Shown in pieces: positions 53,840-62,750 of a DNA stretch of 64,000 nucleotides. Positions within the stretch are counted from its first letter, which is position 1. Every line of letters begins with the position of its first letter. The DNA is from Burkholderia aenigmatica (GTDB lineage: Bacteria > Pseudomonadota > Gammaproteobacteria > Burkholderiales > Burkholderiaceae), in NCBI RefSeq assembly GCF_902499175.1, contig NZ_CABVQC010000046.1, positions 1 through 64,000 on the forward strand, read 5' to 3'. The position numbers were made by a program, and so were the translations under genes. The notes beneath the pieces are model-generated. The model saw only the letters and a program-made list of their open reading frames with translations, made no database searches and was not told where the DNA came from.

Positions 53840-53903
53840 CGTCCACTGCGCACGGTGCACGGCTTTTTGATCGGCACGCCCGGCAATTTTTTCGCGTGAC
53901 ACA

Positions 53904-54947
53904 ATGCATCGCGATTCGTCAGATGGAACCGTCCCGATGCCGTCCACCCCTGCCCTGCGCCGCCTGCTGATCCTCTATGCCGGCCTGATCGCCGCGAATG
54001 CCGCTGTCTGGCTGTGGGCGCTCGCGGTGCTGCGCGATCATCCGCTACTGCTCGGCACTGCCGCGATCGCGTACGGGCTCGGCTTGCGCCATGCGGTCGA
54101 TGCCGACCATATCGCGGCGATCGACGTCGCGACGCGCAAGCTGATGCAGGACGGGCAGCGCCCGGTGAGCGTCGGGCTGTTCTTCTCGCTCGGCCATTCG
54201 ACGATCGTCATCGCCGCGACGCTCGGCATCGCGCTGACCGCGTTCGCGCTGCGCGACCGGTTCGATGCGTTCCGCGAGATCGGCGGCACGATCGGCACGG
54301 CGGTGTCAGCCACCTTCCTGCTCGTGCTCGCGTGCGTGAACCTGGTGATCCTGCGCGATCTGTGGCGGCGCTATCGCGGCACGCACGGGCACACGCACGA
54401 TGCCGCGCATGTGCACCGTCCTGCCGGGCTCGTGTCCCGGCTGCTGCGCCCGCTGTTCCGGTTCGTGTCGACGAGCTGGCACATGTATCCGGTCGGCGTG
54501 CTGTTCGGGCTGGGTTTCGATACTGCAACCGAAATCGGCCTGCTCGCGATCGCAGCCGCGCAGGCGAGCCAGGGGCTGCCGGTCTATACGGTGATGCTGT
54601 TTCCCGCGCTGTTCACGGCCGGCATGACGCTGATCGACTCAACCGACAACGTGCTGATGATTCATGCGTACGGGTGGGCGATGGACGATCCGCAGCGCAA
54701 GCTGCTCTACAACGCGAGCATCACGTTCGTGTCGGCGGCCGTCGCGATCGCGATCGGCGGGATCGAGGCCGCCGGCCTGCTCGCGGACAAGCTGTCGCTG
54801 ACGGGCCCGGTGCGCGATGCGCTCGACGCGGCCGGCGACCGCTTCGGCACGATCGGCTATGGCATCGTCGCACTGTTTCTCGTCTGCTGGATCGCGTCGA
54901 TCCTGTTCCACCGCTGGCAGCGCGCAGCCGACGCGCCGGCGCGCTGA
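53904..54947 (+). CDS. NiCoT-family nickel/cobalt transporter
   Basis: A 347-residue permease with eight predicted membrane helices. The family signature RHAVDADHIAAIDVATRKL (HX4DH) is in helix 2, with SLGHSTIVI and FGLGFDTATEIGLL. An internal ATG 33 bp downstream is an alternative start, since neither has a strong ribosome site. It imports Ni(II) or Co(II). No urease, hydrogenase or cobalamin gene is near, and no riboswitch was seen, so the metal preference is open. Confidence 0.92.
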   Translation: MHRDSSDGTVPMPSTPALRRLLILYAGLIAANAAVWLWALAVLRDHPLLLGTAAIAYGLGLRHAVDADHIAAIDVATRKLMQDGQRPVSVGLFFSLGHSTIVIAATLGIALTAFALRDRFDAFREIGGTIGTAVSATFLLVLACVNLVILRDLWRRYRGTHGHTHDAAHVHRPAGLVSRLLRPLFRFVSTSWHMYPVGVLFGLGFDTATEIGLLAIAAAQASQGLPVYTVMLFPALFTAGMTLIDSTDNVLMIHAYGWAMDDPQRKLLYNASITFVSAAVAIAIGGIEAAGLLADKLSLTGPVRDALDAAGDRFGTIGYGIVALFLVCWIASILFHRWQRAADAPAR

Positions 54948-55051
54948 ACTTAGCTCAGACGTTTCATTCCGGAAACAAAATTCCCCCCAAAAACGTTGCA
55001 TGCGCCGTCGCGCGCCTGCGTGCGCCTTGTGCGACGGGCGTAAGCGGCCGG

Positions 55052-55067
55052 TGGCACGAATCTCGCA
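55052..55067 (+). promoter_or_regulatory. Predicted sigma-54 promoter
   Basis: TGGCACG AATC TCGCA has the invariant GG and GC exactly ten bases apart and matches the consensus (TGGCACG-N4-TTGCA) in all but one position. Transcription would begin near 55078, 160 bp before the glycine-rich protein. RpoN promoters need an enhancer-binding activator; no activator gene is in the window. Confidence 0.6.
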
Positions 55068-55238
55068 GATAGGGATTCTGCACGGCGGGCCCGCATGCCG
55101 TTCCGCGATCTCGGCTGGCGTCCAGCGCCCGCCCGAAAGCGATCGGCTGCCGACAGGACTACGAACCTTTACTGGCCCCCTGCACCACACGTAGATCGCC
55201 GCGCGGCGACGAGGCATCGCGCGCATGGGGAGGCCATG

Positions 55239-56927
55239 ATGCTCAAGACGAAACAACCGTTCCGTACGCCGGGACGGCGCTATCGCGCAACCTTGTTCGC
55301 CGCAGCCGCGTTCGCGTGTTGCTGCTCGTATGCCGTCGCACAGGATGCGACACCGGACTCCGCGGCCGATGCAGTTGCCAACGCGGACGCCATCATGACG
55401 TTGGTCGACGACGCTTCGCCTTGCGCAGCCAATCCGGCTGCGTGCGCGGTGCACGTCTTCGCCGGCGGTCGCGCCGGCGGCAATGGCGCAGGCGCGAGCG
55501 GCAATGGCAGCGGCGGCAGCCCCGGTAGCGGAAATGGCAATGGCAACGGCAGTGGCAACAACGGGAACGGTACCGTCGGGCCTGCTGGCGTCGGTGGAAC
55601 GACGAGCGGAACATCCGGTGGTACGAGTGGTTCGGGTGGCTCGGGCCGCGGAGGGAATGCGTCTGGCACCGGGGGTTCGGGTGGTGGTTCTTCGGGTGGT
55701 GGTTCTTCGGGTGGTGGTTCTTCGGGTGGTGGTTCTTCGGGTGGTGGTTCTTCGGGTGGTGGTTCCTCCGGAGGCGGCACTTCGGGTGGCGGCACTTCCG
55801 GTGGCGGCACTTCCGGCGGTGGCACTTCGGGTGGCGGCACTTCCGGTGGCGGCTCTTCCGGCGGAGGCACTTCCGGTGGCGGCTCTTCCGGCGGAGGCAC
55901 TTCCGGCGGAGGCACTTCCGGTGGCGGCACTTCCGGTGGCGGCACTTCGGGTGGCGGCACTTCCGGTGGCGGCACTTCCGGTGGCGGCACTTCCGGCGGT
56001 GGCACTTCCGGTGGCAGCACTTCGGGTGGCGGCACTTCGGGTGGCGGCACTTCCGGCGGTGGCACTTCCGGTGGCGGCACTTCCGGTGGCGGCACTTCCG
56101 GTGGTGGAGGTCATGGCGGACACGGTGGCCATGGCGGTGGTGGTGGGGACGGTGACGGCGGTGGTCACGGCAACGGCGGCCATGGCGACGGTGATGGCGG
56201 CGGTCACGGCAACGGCGGCCACGGCGACGGTGATGGCGGCGGTCACGGCAGTGGTGGCCACGGCGATGGTGACGGCGGCGGTCACGGCAGTGGTGGCCAC
56301 GGCGATGGCGACGGCGGCGGTCACGGCAATGGTGGGCATGGCGGCGGTCACGGCGATGGTGACGGCGGTGGTCACGGCAATGGTGGGCATGGCGACGGTG
56401 ACGGCGGTGGTCACGGCAACGGCGGCCATGGCGACGGTGACGGCGGCGGTCACGGCAATGGCGGTGGCCATGGCGACGGCAACGGCGGCAGTCACGGCAA
56501 TGGTGGCCATGGCGATGGTGACGGCGGCGGTCACGGCAATGGTGGCCATGGCGACGGCAACGGCGGCGGTCACGGCAATGGTGGCCATGGCGACGGCAAC
56601 GGCGGCGGTCACGGCAATGGTGGCCACGGCGACGGCAACGGCGGCGGTCACGGCAATGGTGGCCACGGCGACGGCAGCGGCGGCAGTCACGGCAGTGGTG
56701 GCCATGGCGACGGCAACGGCGGCAGTCACGGCAATGGTGGCCATGGCCATGGCGATGGTGACGGCGGCGGCCACGGCGGTCACGGCAATGGCGGTGGCAA
56801 CGGCAATGGAAACGGCAGTGGTGGCGCCGGCAATGGTGGGGCCAACGGTGTCGGCAACGGCCATGGCACCGGGAACGGCAATGGCGGCGGTCACGGCAAC
56901 GGCGGATCGTCCGGAGCCAACCACTGA
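55239..56927 (+). CDS. Glycine-rich exported repeat protein
   Basis: A 562-residue protein from ATG 55239, 5 nt after GGAGG; another ATG 3 bp earlier is too close. A signal peptide (about residues 1-33, ending AVAQ) is followed by a short unique region with two cysteines. Then comes a glycine/serine/threonine block (GGGTS or GGGSS, about 28 units, residues about 147-288). Last is a His/Gly/Asp/Asn block with 13-residue units such as GGGHGNGGHGDGD (to about 520). There is no membrane anchor. It is likely a surface, matrix or metal-binding protein. The repeats make it unalignable by ordinary methods. Confidence 0.8.
   Translation: MLKTKQPFRTPGRRYRATLFAAAAFACCCSYAVAQDATPDSAADAVANADAIMTLVDDASPCAANPAACAVHVFAGGRAGGNGAGASGNGSGGSPGSGNGNGNGSGNNGNGTVGPAGVGGTTSGTSGGTSGSGGSGRGGNASGTGGSGGGSSGGGSSGGGSSGGGSSGGGSSGGGSSGGGTSGGGTSGGGTSGGGTSGGGTSGGGSSGGGTSGGGSSGGGTSGGGTSGGGTSGGGTSGGGTSGGGTSGGGTSGGGTSGGSTSGGGTSGGGTSGGGTSGGGTSGGGTSGGGGHGGHGGHGGGGGDGDGGGHGNGGHGDGDGGGHGNGGHGDGDGGGHGSGGHGDGDGGGHGSGGHGDGDGGGHGNGGHGGGHGDGDGGGHGNGGHGDGDGGGHGNGGHGDGDGGGHGNGGGHGDGNGGSHGNGGHGDGDGGGHGNGGHGDGNGGGHGNGGHGDGNGGGHGNGGHGDGNGGGHGNGGHGDGSGGSHGSGGHGDGNGGSHGNGGHGHGDGDGGGHGGHGNGGGNGNGNGSGGAGNGGANGVGNGHGTGNGNGGGHGNGGSSGANH
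55680..56103 (+). repeat. 15-bp tandem repeat (GGGTS/GGGSS units)
   Basis: About 28 copies of a 15-bp unit such as GGTGGCGGCACTTCC or GGTGGTGGTTCTTCG run head to tail within the glycine-rich gene. The unit is a multiple of three, so copy-number change keeps the frame. The first six copies use TCT-rich codons, the rest ACT, suggesting local homogenisation. Confidence 0.9.
56113..56800 (+). repeat. 39-bp tandem repeat (His/Gly/Asp units)
   Basis: Imperfect 13-residue units (GGTCACGGCAATGG followed by CCATGGCGACGG and similar) occupy the second half of the glycine-rich gene. Unit edges drift and some are shortened. Third-position changes are frequent while the encoded histidine and glycine pattern is kept. 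Confidence 0.85.
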
Positions 56928-56954
56928 CCGGCCGCGGTGCCCGGCCGGGTGTCG

Positions 56955-57800
56955 TCAGAGCATCTCGAGCGCGCGCTTGCTGCGTGGCGGACGGAAGTAC
57001 GCGTCAAGCTGCGCGCGCTCGTCATCGCTGAACATGAAATCGAGCGCGGCCCGGTTGTCGCGCACGTGTTCGATCCGCGACGCCTTCGGGATCGCGAACA
57101 CCCCCGGCTGCGCGAGCACCCACGCGAGCGCGACGCGCATCACCGACACGCCGCGCTGCCGTGCGATCTCGTCGAGCGGCGAGCGCTTCGGCAGCCGCCC
57201 GTGATCGACCGGGCTGTACGCCATCGCCGGCATCCGGTGCTCGGCAAGCCACGGCAGCAGGTCGAACTCCGCGCCGCGCCGCGCGATGTTGTAGAGGATC
57301 TGGTTGGTCGCGCACGCGTCGCCGCCGGCTTCATCGACGAGCTCGGCCATGTCGGCCGTATCGAAATTGCTGACACCCCAGTGACGGATCTTGCCCGCGC
57401 GCCGCAGCGCTTCGAAGCCCTCGACCGTCTCCTCGAGCGGCACCGAGCCGCGCCAGTGCAGCAGGTAAAGGTCGAGACGATCGGTACCCAGGCGCTTGAG
57501 GCTCGCGTCGCACGCCGCGACGACGCCGCGCCGGCTCGCATGGTGCGGATAGACCTTGCTGACGAGGAACACGTCGTCGCGCAAGCCCGCGAGCGCCTCG
57601 CCGACCAGTTCCTCGGTCGCGCCGTCGCCGTACATCTCGGCCGTATCGACCAGCGTCATCCCGAGTTCGATGCCCTCGCGCAGCGCGGCGATCTCGTCCG
57701 CGCGCCGGGCCGGCCGCTCGCCCATTTCCCACGTGCCCAGGCCAAGCTTCGGAATCGTCTCGCCGTCCGGCAGGACGACCGTGGCGATCGTGTCTGTCAT
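56955..57800 (-). CDS. Aldo/keto reductase
   Basis: A 281-residue TIM-barrel oxidoreductase started at ATG 57798-57800, after GAGGAAC. The catalytic tetrad is clear: Asp52 and Tyr57 in DTAEMYGDG, Lys82 in VSKVYPH and His115 in LYLLHWRG. It uses NADPH to reduce aldehydes or ketones; the substrate is unknown. It is divergent from the GntR gene with 166 bp between, so that regulator may control it. Confidence 0.92.
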   Translation of the reverse strand: MTDTIATVVLPDGETIPKLGLGTWEMGERPARRADEIAALREGIELGMTLVDTAEMYGDGATEELVGEALAGLRDDVFLVSKVYPHHASRRGVVAACDASLKRLGTDRLDLYLLHWRGSVPLEETVEGFEALRRAGKIRHWGVSNFDTADMAELVDEAGGDACATNQILYNIARRGAEFDLLPWLAEHRMPAMAYSPVDHGRLPKRSPLDEIARQRGVSVMRVALAWVLAQPGVFAIPKASRIEHVRDNRAALDFMFSDDERAQLDAYFRPPRSKRALEML

Positions 57801-57966
57801 GCGTTCCTCGTTGCGGATCGGTGGCCGCGCACCGCGGCCCAGCCATGGAATACGACGCATCAGTGTAGTCAATCGGCGCGCCATTCACCTATTGCACGGC
57901 AAAAACCGGCTATAACGGCGCCACGTGATGACTTAGAATGGCCGCAACCTGATCGATACCCACTCC

Positions 57967-58713
57967 ATGAAGGCATCCACGGACGACCGCTGGCAGGACC
58001 TGCGCCCCGACCCCGACAACGACACGCCGCTCTACCTGCAGCTCGCCCGCAAGCTCGGTGATGCGATCCACGACAACCGCTGGACGGCCGGTGAGGCATT
58101 GCCGTCCGAGCGCGTGCTGTCCGACGCGCTCGGCGTTTCGCGCATCACCGCGCGCAAGGCGATCGCGTTGCTCGTCGAGCAAGGCCTGATTCGCCGCACG
58201 CAGGGCGCCGGCAACTTCATCCAGCCGCGCTACGAAGATCCGCTGTCGCGGCTGTCGAGCTTCAGCGAAATGCTCGAGCGGCGCGGCTTCAAGCCGAGCT
58301 CGCAATGGCTCGCGCGCGAGATCCAGCCGGCGAACCGCGACGAGGTGATCCAGCTCGGGCTGTCGCCGGCCGCATCGGTCACGCGCCTGAAGCGCCTGCG
58401 CCTCGCCGACGGCATCGTGATGGCGGTCGAGAATTCAACGTTTCCCGCGACGCTGATCCCCGATCCGCAGGCGATCGGCGGTTCGCTGTACAGCTATCTC
58501 GAAGCGCGTGGCACGCCGATCGTGCGCGCGCTGCAGCATTTCCGCGCGGTCAACGCGACCGACGAGATCGCCGAGCAGATGGGCATCGCGCCGCACGACG
58601 CGCTGCTGCTGATCACACGAATCGGCTATACGTCTGACCAGCGCGCAATCGAACTGACCGATACCTACTGCCGCAACGACTACTACGACTTCGTCGTCGA
58701 GCTGCGCAAGTAA
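57967..58713 (+). CDS. GntR-family regulator (HutC/UTRA type)
   Basis: A 248-residue regulator with an N-terminal GntR winged helix (about residues 18-85, ALPSERVLSDALGVSRITARKA) and a C-terminal UTRA ligand-binding domain. LSSFSEMLERRGF and YSYLEARGTPIVRA are typical of the sugar-phosphate-sensing group near NagR/DasR. No amino-sugar genes are adjacent, so the ligand is not established. It is divergent from the aldo/keto reductase. Confidence 0.9.
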   Translation: MKASTDDRWQDLRPDPDNDTPLYLQLARKLGDAIHDNRWTAGEALPSERVLSDALGVSRITARKAIALLVEQGLIRRTQGAGNFIQPRYEDPLSRLSSFSEMLERRGFKPSSQWLAREIQPANRDEVIQLGLSPAASVTRLKRLRLADGIVMAVENSTFPATLIPDPQAIGGSLYSYLEARGTPIVRALQHFRAVNATDEIAEQMGIAPHDALLLITRIGYTSDQRAIELTDTYCRNDYYDFVVELRK

Positions 58714-58731
58714 CGCCAGTCACGCCGCCGC

Positions 58732-60123
58732 TCACAGCCAGCGCGCATCGTCGGTGCCGAGCGGCACGGGCGGGCGCGTCAATGCGGGCGGTGTCGCCGA
58801 CAGCCGCTCGGCCGGCCGCACCACGTCGAGCGTGCCGAACGGCGACGCGATGCGCTCGATCCGGTCGCGCACGTCGGTGCGCACGAAATCGGGTGCCTGC
58901 AGGCCGTCCGGCACGAGGCCGAACGACTGCAGCCAGCGTCCCGTCTGCGCGAGTGACAATCGCACGTGCCAGCTTCCCCCTTCGCGTGCCCGGCGCGCGA
59001 GCGCGATCATCGCGCCGAACGCCGCGAGATAACCCGTCGCATGATCGAGCGCCTGGCACGGCAAGTGGCGCGGCCCGTCCGCGTGCGCGGCCTGCTGCTC
59101 TCGCCACGCGATCCCGCTCGCAGACTGCACGAGGCTGTCGAAGCCGCGCCGCTGCGCCCACGGCCCAGCGTGCCCATAGGCGGATACCGAGACGTACACG
59201 ATGCCGGGCCGCCGCGCCGCCAGCGCGTGCGGCGCGAAGCCGCGCGCCGCGAGTGCGCCGGGCCGGTACGACTGCAGGAACACATCCGCGTCGCTTGCGA
59301 GCGCGTGCAGCGTATCGATGCCGGCCTCATCGCGCAGGTCGATCCATGTCGAACGCTTGCCGCGCCCGTTATCGATTACGAGCGGCGCGATGTTCGGCAG
59401 GTGCGGGCCGTTGACGAGCAGCGTCTGCGCGCCGTGCGACGCCAGCGTGCGGCCCGCGACCGGCCCCGCGATGATGCGCGTGAGATCGAGCACGCGCACA
59501 CCCGCGAGCGGCTGGCCGGCTTCGCCGCGGCCGATCGGCTCGACCGGCGCGTCGCCGATCCGCTCGATCTCGAACAGCGGCAGCGATGCGATCGCGCGCG
59601 CCTGCTCGTGCGCCGCCCACTCGTCAGGTGTTCTGATCAATGCGGCGCACAGCCCGGCCTCGGCCAGCGCGGTATCGAGCGCCGCACCGTCTCGCGTGCG
59701 GATCGCCGCGGCGACGTCGTCCCGCTGCGCACCGCAGCCGAGTACGTCGAGAATCCCGCGCAGGTGATGCGGGAAGTTCGCGTGCAACTGGATCCAGCGT
59801 CCGTCGCCCGTCTCGAAGAAGCCCGTCACCGGATGACGCAACTCCGGCGGCGGGCCATCGTCCACGCGCAGGTAGCGTTCGCTGCGGAACGCGACCAGCG
59901 CGTCGCGCACCGACACGTCGACGGATTGCGCGACACGAGTGCGAAGCCGGTGGCATTCGGCCGCCGCGAGCCCGGCTGCCGCGATCGTCGCCGCGGCGAG
60001 CGTGCCGACCCGGAAGGTCGACGGCAGCGTCGGATCCTGCCCCGTCACGGTCGCACGGGCCAGCGCGTCGGGGGCGCCGTGTGCGAGCTGCCACAGATGC
60101 GTCAACGCGAGTTCGGGTGTCAT
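58732..60123 (-). CDS. CaiB/BaiF-family (class III) CoA-transferase
   Basis: A 463-residue member of the type-III CoA-transferase family. The N-terminal half has DVSVRDALVAF, which could hold the catalytic aspartate, and the second half has GVRVLDLTRIIAGPVAGRTLASHGA and YVSVSAYGHAGPW. The order of these halves looks swapped relative to the usual CaiB layout (LDLTR segment first), which deserves checking. The substrate is unknown. It converges on the GntR gene. Confidence 0.86.
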   Translation of the reverse strand: MTPELALTHLWQLAHGAPDALARATVTGQDPTLPSTFRVGTLAAATIAAAGLAAAECHRLRTRVAQSVDVSVRDALVAFRSERYLRVDDGPPPELRHPVTGFFETGDGRWIQLHANFPHHLRGILDVLGCGAQRDDVAAAIRTRDGAALDTALAEAGLCAALIRTPDEWAAHEQARAIASLPLFEIERIGDAPVEPIGRGEAGQPLAGVRVLDLTRIIAGPVAGRTLASHGAQTLLVNGPHLPNIAPLVIDNGRGKRSTWIDLRDEAGIDTLHALASDADVFLQSYRPGALAARGFAPHALAARRPGIVYVSVSAYGHAGPWAQRRGFDSLVQSASGIAWREQQAAHADGPRHLPCQALDHATGYLAAFGAMIALARRAREGGSWHVRLSLAQTGRWLQSFGLVPDGLQAPDFVRTDVRDRIERIASPFGTLDVVRPAERLSATPPALTRPPVPLGTDDARWL

Positions 60124-60581
60124 GGCGAGAGAGGCGGCGGGAAGACAAGATCGAGTCTAGAAGTCGCGGCAGTCGCGAGCAATCCCGATTGCGCGAATCA
60201 GCATGTCACGCACGGCCGTAGCGCGGGCGTATCTCCTGCGCCCCGGCAGGAGCGGCCGGCATCGCATCCCCCAACGCGCAGGAAGCCTGCCGGCATCCTT
60301 GATGCCGGCGCGAGCCCTGCACATTTGCACCGCGACCCGCTGCGTTCGCCGCCGGACGGCGCGACCCTGCTCTGCCGCAGCCACGCGGATACGATGCGGC
60401 TACCCGCACGCCGTCGTGTCGACGCAAAACGCCCGGATGGTATCGTCGAACGCCCTCTCGACCGGGGTGTGCCGGAGCCGGGCTCGCCGATCACGCGAAT
60501 CGCCAATGGCCACACGGCCGGCCGGATCGCGCATGCGCTCGAACCATGCGCGAACAGAAAGTCGATCCAGCTCCGAGCGTG
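60124..60581. other. 458-bp gap with clustered hairpins
   Basis: No gene is supported here; the longer frames overlap one another, lack ribosome sites and are rich in arginine and proline. Several short stems cluster at 60233-60309: CTCCTGC / GCAGGAG, GCAGG / CCTGC and GCCGGCATC / GATGCCGGC. The motif GCCGGCATC occurs at 60255 and 60289. This could be an intergenic repeat element. Confidence 0.5.
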
Positions 60582-60905
60582 CTAAGTCGGCAGCGACGCG
60601 GGCGCGTGACGCCGGCCGTCGCGCCAAGCGACGAGCGGCCGCCACCACGCCTGCGCGGCGCGCCGGGCCGTCACCTCGAGCGGACCAAACGCAAACGTCG
60701 CACCGTGCGACCCCGCGCTGACCCATACGCGCATGCCGGGCGTGAGCATCAGCACATCTCCGACGCCGAGCCAGTGATCGTCGCGCCGCCCCTCGATCGT
60801 CACCCAGACCTCGCCGTCGGCCACCTCCAGCGAGGTGCGATCGACGATCCGCCACCGACCGGCCGGCTCGTCGCCGTCGATCACGTAAATTCGCAGTTCG
60901 CGCAT
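60582..60905 (-). CDS. DUF2917 family protein
   Basis: A 107-residue protein started at ATG 60903-60905, just after a strong AGGAGG. It shows WVTIEGRRDDHWLGVGDVLML, the cupin-like DUF2917 signature, with a W-rich tail. No signal peptide. The family often sits beside transporters or regulators but has no known role. It is divergent from the MdtD-type exporter. Confidence 0.8.
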   Translation of the reverse strand: MRELRIYVIDGDEPAGRWRIVDRTSLEVADGEVWVTIEGRRDDHWLGVGDVLMLTPGMRVWVSAGSHGATFAFGPLEVTARRAAQAWWRPLVAWRDGRRHAPASLPT

Positions 60906-61123
60906 GGCAGCCTCCTGGTCGCATGGGTCCGATGGCATCAGTATTTCGGACAGTGGCAGCACACGGACAGATACGGCTGCAGACACTTTCGACTGAACTG
61001 TACTGGTCACTCCACGAGGACAGGCACCCGCCGGCCGGACTTCGCGCCGTCCTTGCGCCGAACCGGCACGAAGCGATGGCTTTCCCTACAATGTCGGCTG
61101 TCCCGCGCCACCGCCCCGCCTCC

Positions 61124-62560
61124 ATGTTCCAACGCCCGCCTGCCGCCGCTCCCGGCGAAAAGAACCTCACCGTGATGCTCTGGCTCGTCGCGACGGGCTT
61201 CTTCATGCAGACGCTCGATTCGACGATCGTGAACACGGCGCTGCCGTCGATGGCCGCGAGCCTCGGCGAATCGCCGCTGCGCATGCAGTCGGTCGTGATC
61301 GCCTATTCGCTGACGATGGCGGTGATGATCCCCGTGTCGGGCTGGCTCGCCGACACGTTCGGCACGCGGCGCGTGTTCTTCAGCGCGATCCTGGTGTTCT
61401 CGCTCGGCTCGCTGCTGTGCGCGAATGCGCATACGCTGACGCAGCTCGTCGCGTTCCGCGTGGTGCAGGGGGTCGGCGGCGCGATGCTGCTGCCGGTCGG
61501 GCGGCTCGCGGTGCTGCGCACGTTCCCGGCCGAACGCTACCTGCCCGCGCTGTCGTTCGTCGCGATTCCCGGCCTGATTGGCCCGCTGATCGGGCCGACG
61601 CTCGGCGGCTGGCTCGTGAAGATCGCGTCATGGCACTGGATCTTCCTGATCAACGTGCCGGTCGGCGTCGCCGGCTGCATCGCGACCTTCTATTCGATGC
61701 CCGATTCGCGCAACCCGGCCGTCGGCCGCTTCGACCTGAAGGGCTATCTGCTGCTGACGATCGGCATGGTCGCGATCTCGCTGTCGCTCGACGGGCTCGC
61801 CGATCTCGGCATGCAGCACGCGGCCGTGCTCGTGCTGCTGATCCTGAGCCTCGCGTGCTTCGTCGCATACGGGCTGTATGCGGTGCGCGCGCCGCAGCCG
61901 ATCTTCTCGCTCGAGCTGTTCCGGATCCACACGTTCAGCGTCGGGCTGCTCGGCAACCTGTTCGCGCGGATCGGCAGCGGCGCGATGCCGTACCTGATCC
62001 CGCTGCTGCTGCAGGTGAGCCTCGGCTACTCGGCGTTCGAGGCCGGGCTGATGATGCTGCCGGTGGCCGCCGCCGGGATGTTCTCGAAGCGGATCATCAC
62101 GCGCCTGATCACGCGGCACGGCTACCGCAAGGTGCTGCTCGCGAACACGATCATGGTCGGCGTGATGATGGCGAGCTTCGCGCTGATGCGCGACACGGTG
62201 CCCGTGTGGGTGAAGGTCGTGCATCTCGCGCTGTTCGGCGGCTTCAACTCGATGCAGTTCACCGCGATGAACACGCTGACGCTGAAGGATCTCGGCACCG
62301 GCGGCGCGAGCAGCGGCAACAGCCTGTTCTCGCTCGTGCAGATGCTGTCGATGAGCCTCGGCGTCACGGTCGCGGGGGCCTTGCTCGCGACCTTCACCGG
62401 CATGCTGCGCACCGTCACGCCAAGCAACACGCTGCCCGCGTTCCATGCGACCTTCATCTGCGTCGGGATCATCACGGCCGCGTCCGCGTGGATCTTCGCG
62501 CAGCTCGCGCCCGAGATCCGCAGCACCGCGCGCAAGACCGACCCGTCGGAGCGCGCGTGA
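61124..62560 (+). CDS. MFS exporter, DHA2 family (MdtD-like)
   Basis: A 478-residue permease with about fourteen predicted helices. It matches MdtD closely (FFMQTLDSTIVNTALPSMA near the start, then VGGAMLLPVGRLAVLR and FDLKGYLLLTIGM). Starts upstream (61091 or 61076) are possible because none has an obvious ribosome site; I use the one closest to the first helix. It would export drugs or small molecules using the proton gradient. No membrane-fusion partner (EmrA type) is adjacent. Confidence 0.86.
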   Translation: MFQRPPAAAPGEKNLTVMLWLVATGFFMQTLDSTIVNTALPSMAASLGESPLRMQSVVIAYSLTMAVMIPVSGWLADTFGTRRVFFSAILVFSLGSLLCANAHTLTQLVAFRVVQGVGGAMLLPVGRLAVLRTFPAERYLPALSFVAIPGLIGPLIGPTLGGWLVKIASWHWIFLINVPVGVAGCIATFYSMPDSRNPAVGRFDLKGYLLLTIGMVAISLSLDGLADLGMQHAAVLVLLILSLACFVAYGLYAVRAPQPIFSLELFRIHTFSVGLLGNLFARIGSGAMPYLIPLLLQVSLGYSAFEAGLMMLPVAAAGMFSKRIITRLITRHGYRKVLLANTIMVGVMMASFALMRDTVPVWVKVVHLALFGGFNSMQFTAMNTLTLKDLGTGGASSGNSLFSLVQMLSMSLGVTVAGALLATFTGMLRTVTPSNTLPAFHATFICVGIITAASAWIFAQLAPEIRSTARKTDPSERA

Positions 62561-62750
62561 CGCGCGGCGCGCGCCGAACCGGGTCGACGCGCACCTTTTT
62601 GGTGCGGCACGACCCCGCGATGCGCATTTGAAACGCCTGCCGTGCCCGGCAGCCCGACCGCGACGCGCCGCCGCACGGGGCACGATGCCGTGCACGCTTC
62701 TTGCTCGCCTATTCTCTAGGTAAACTGGCAGTCTTCCTTCGGCCGACATC

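Noticed and set aside
55280-56095. Long minus-strand frame with PPPEV repeats antisense to the glycine-rich gene
   Set aside because: It is a mirror of the 15-bp tandem repeat. It has no ribosome site or signal peptide, and its codons are simply the complement of GGT/GGC.
57967-58713. Assigning the GntR regulator as NagR
   Set aside because: The neighbours are an aldo/keto reductase and a CoA-transferase, not amino-sugar genes, so the name would be unsupported.
60198-60515. Minus-strand frame of 105 codons in the hairpin-rich gap
   Set aside because: Overlaps other frames, has no ribosome site and no recognisable domain.
62589-62609. Terminator after the MFS gene (GCACC TTTTT GGTGC)
   Set aside because: The T run is the loop, and no T tract follows the stem, so it does not meet the usual pattern.
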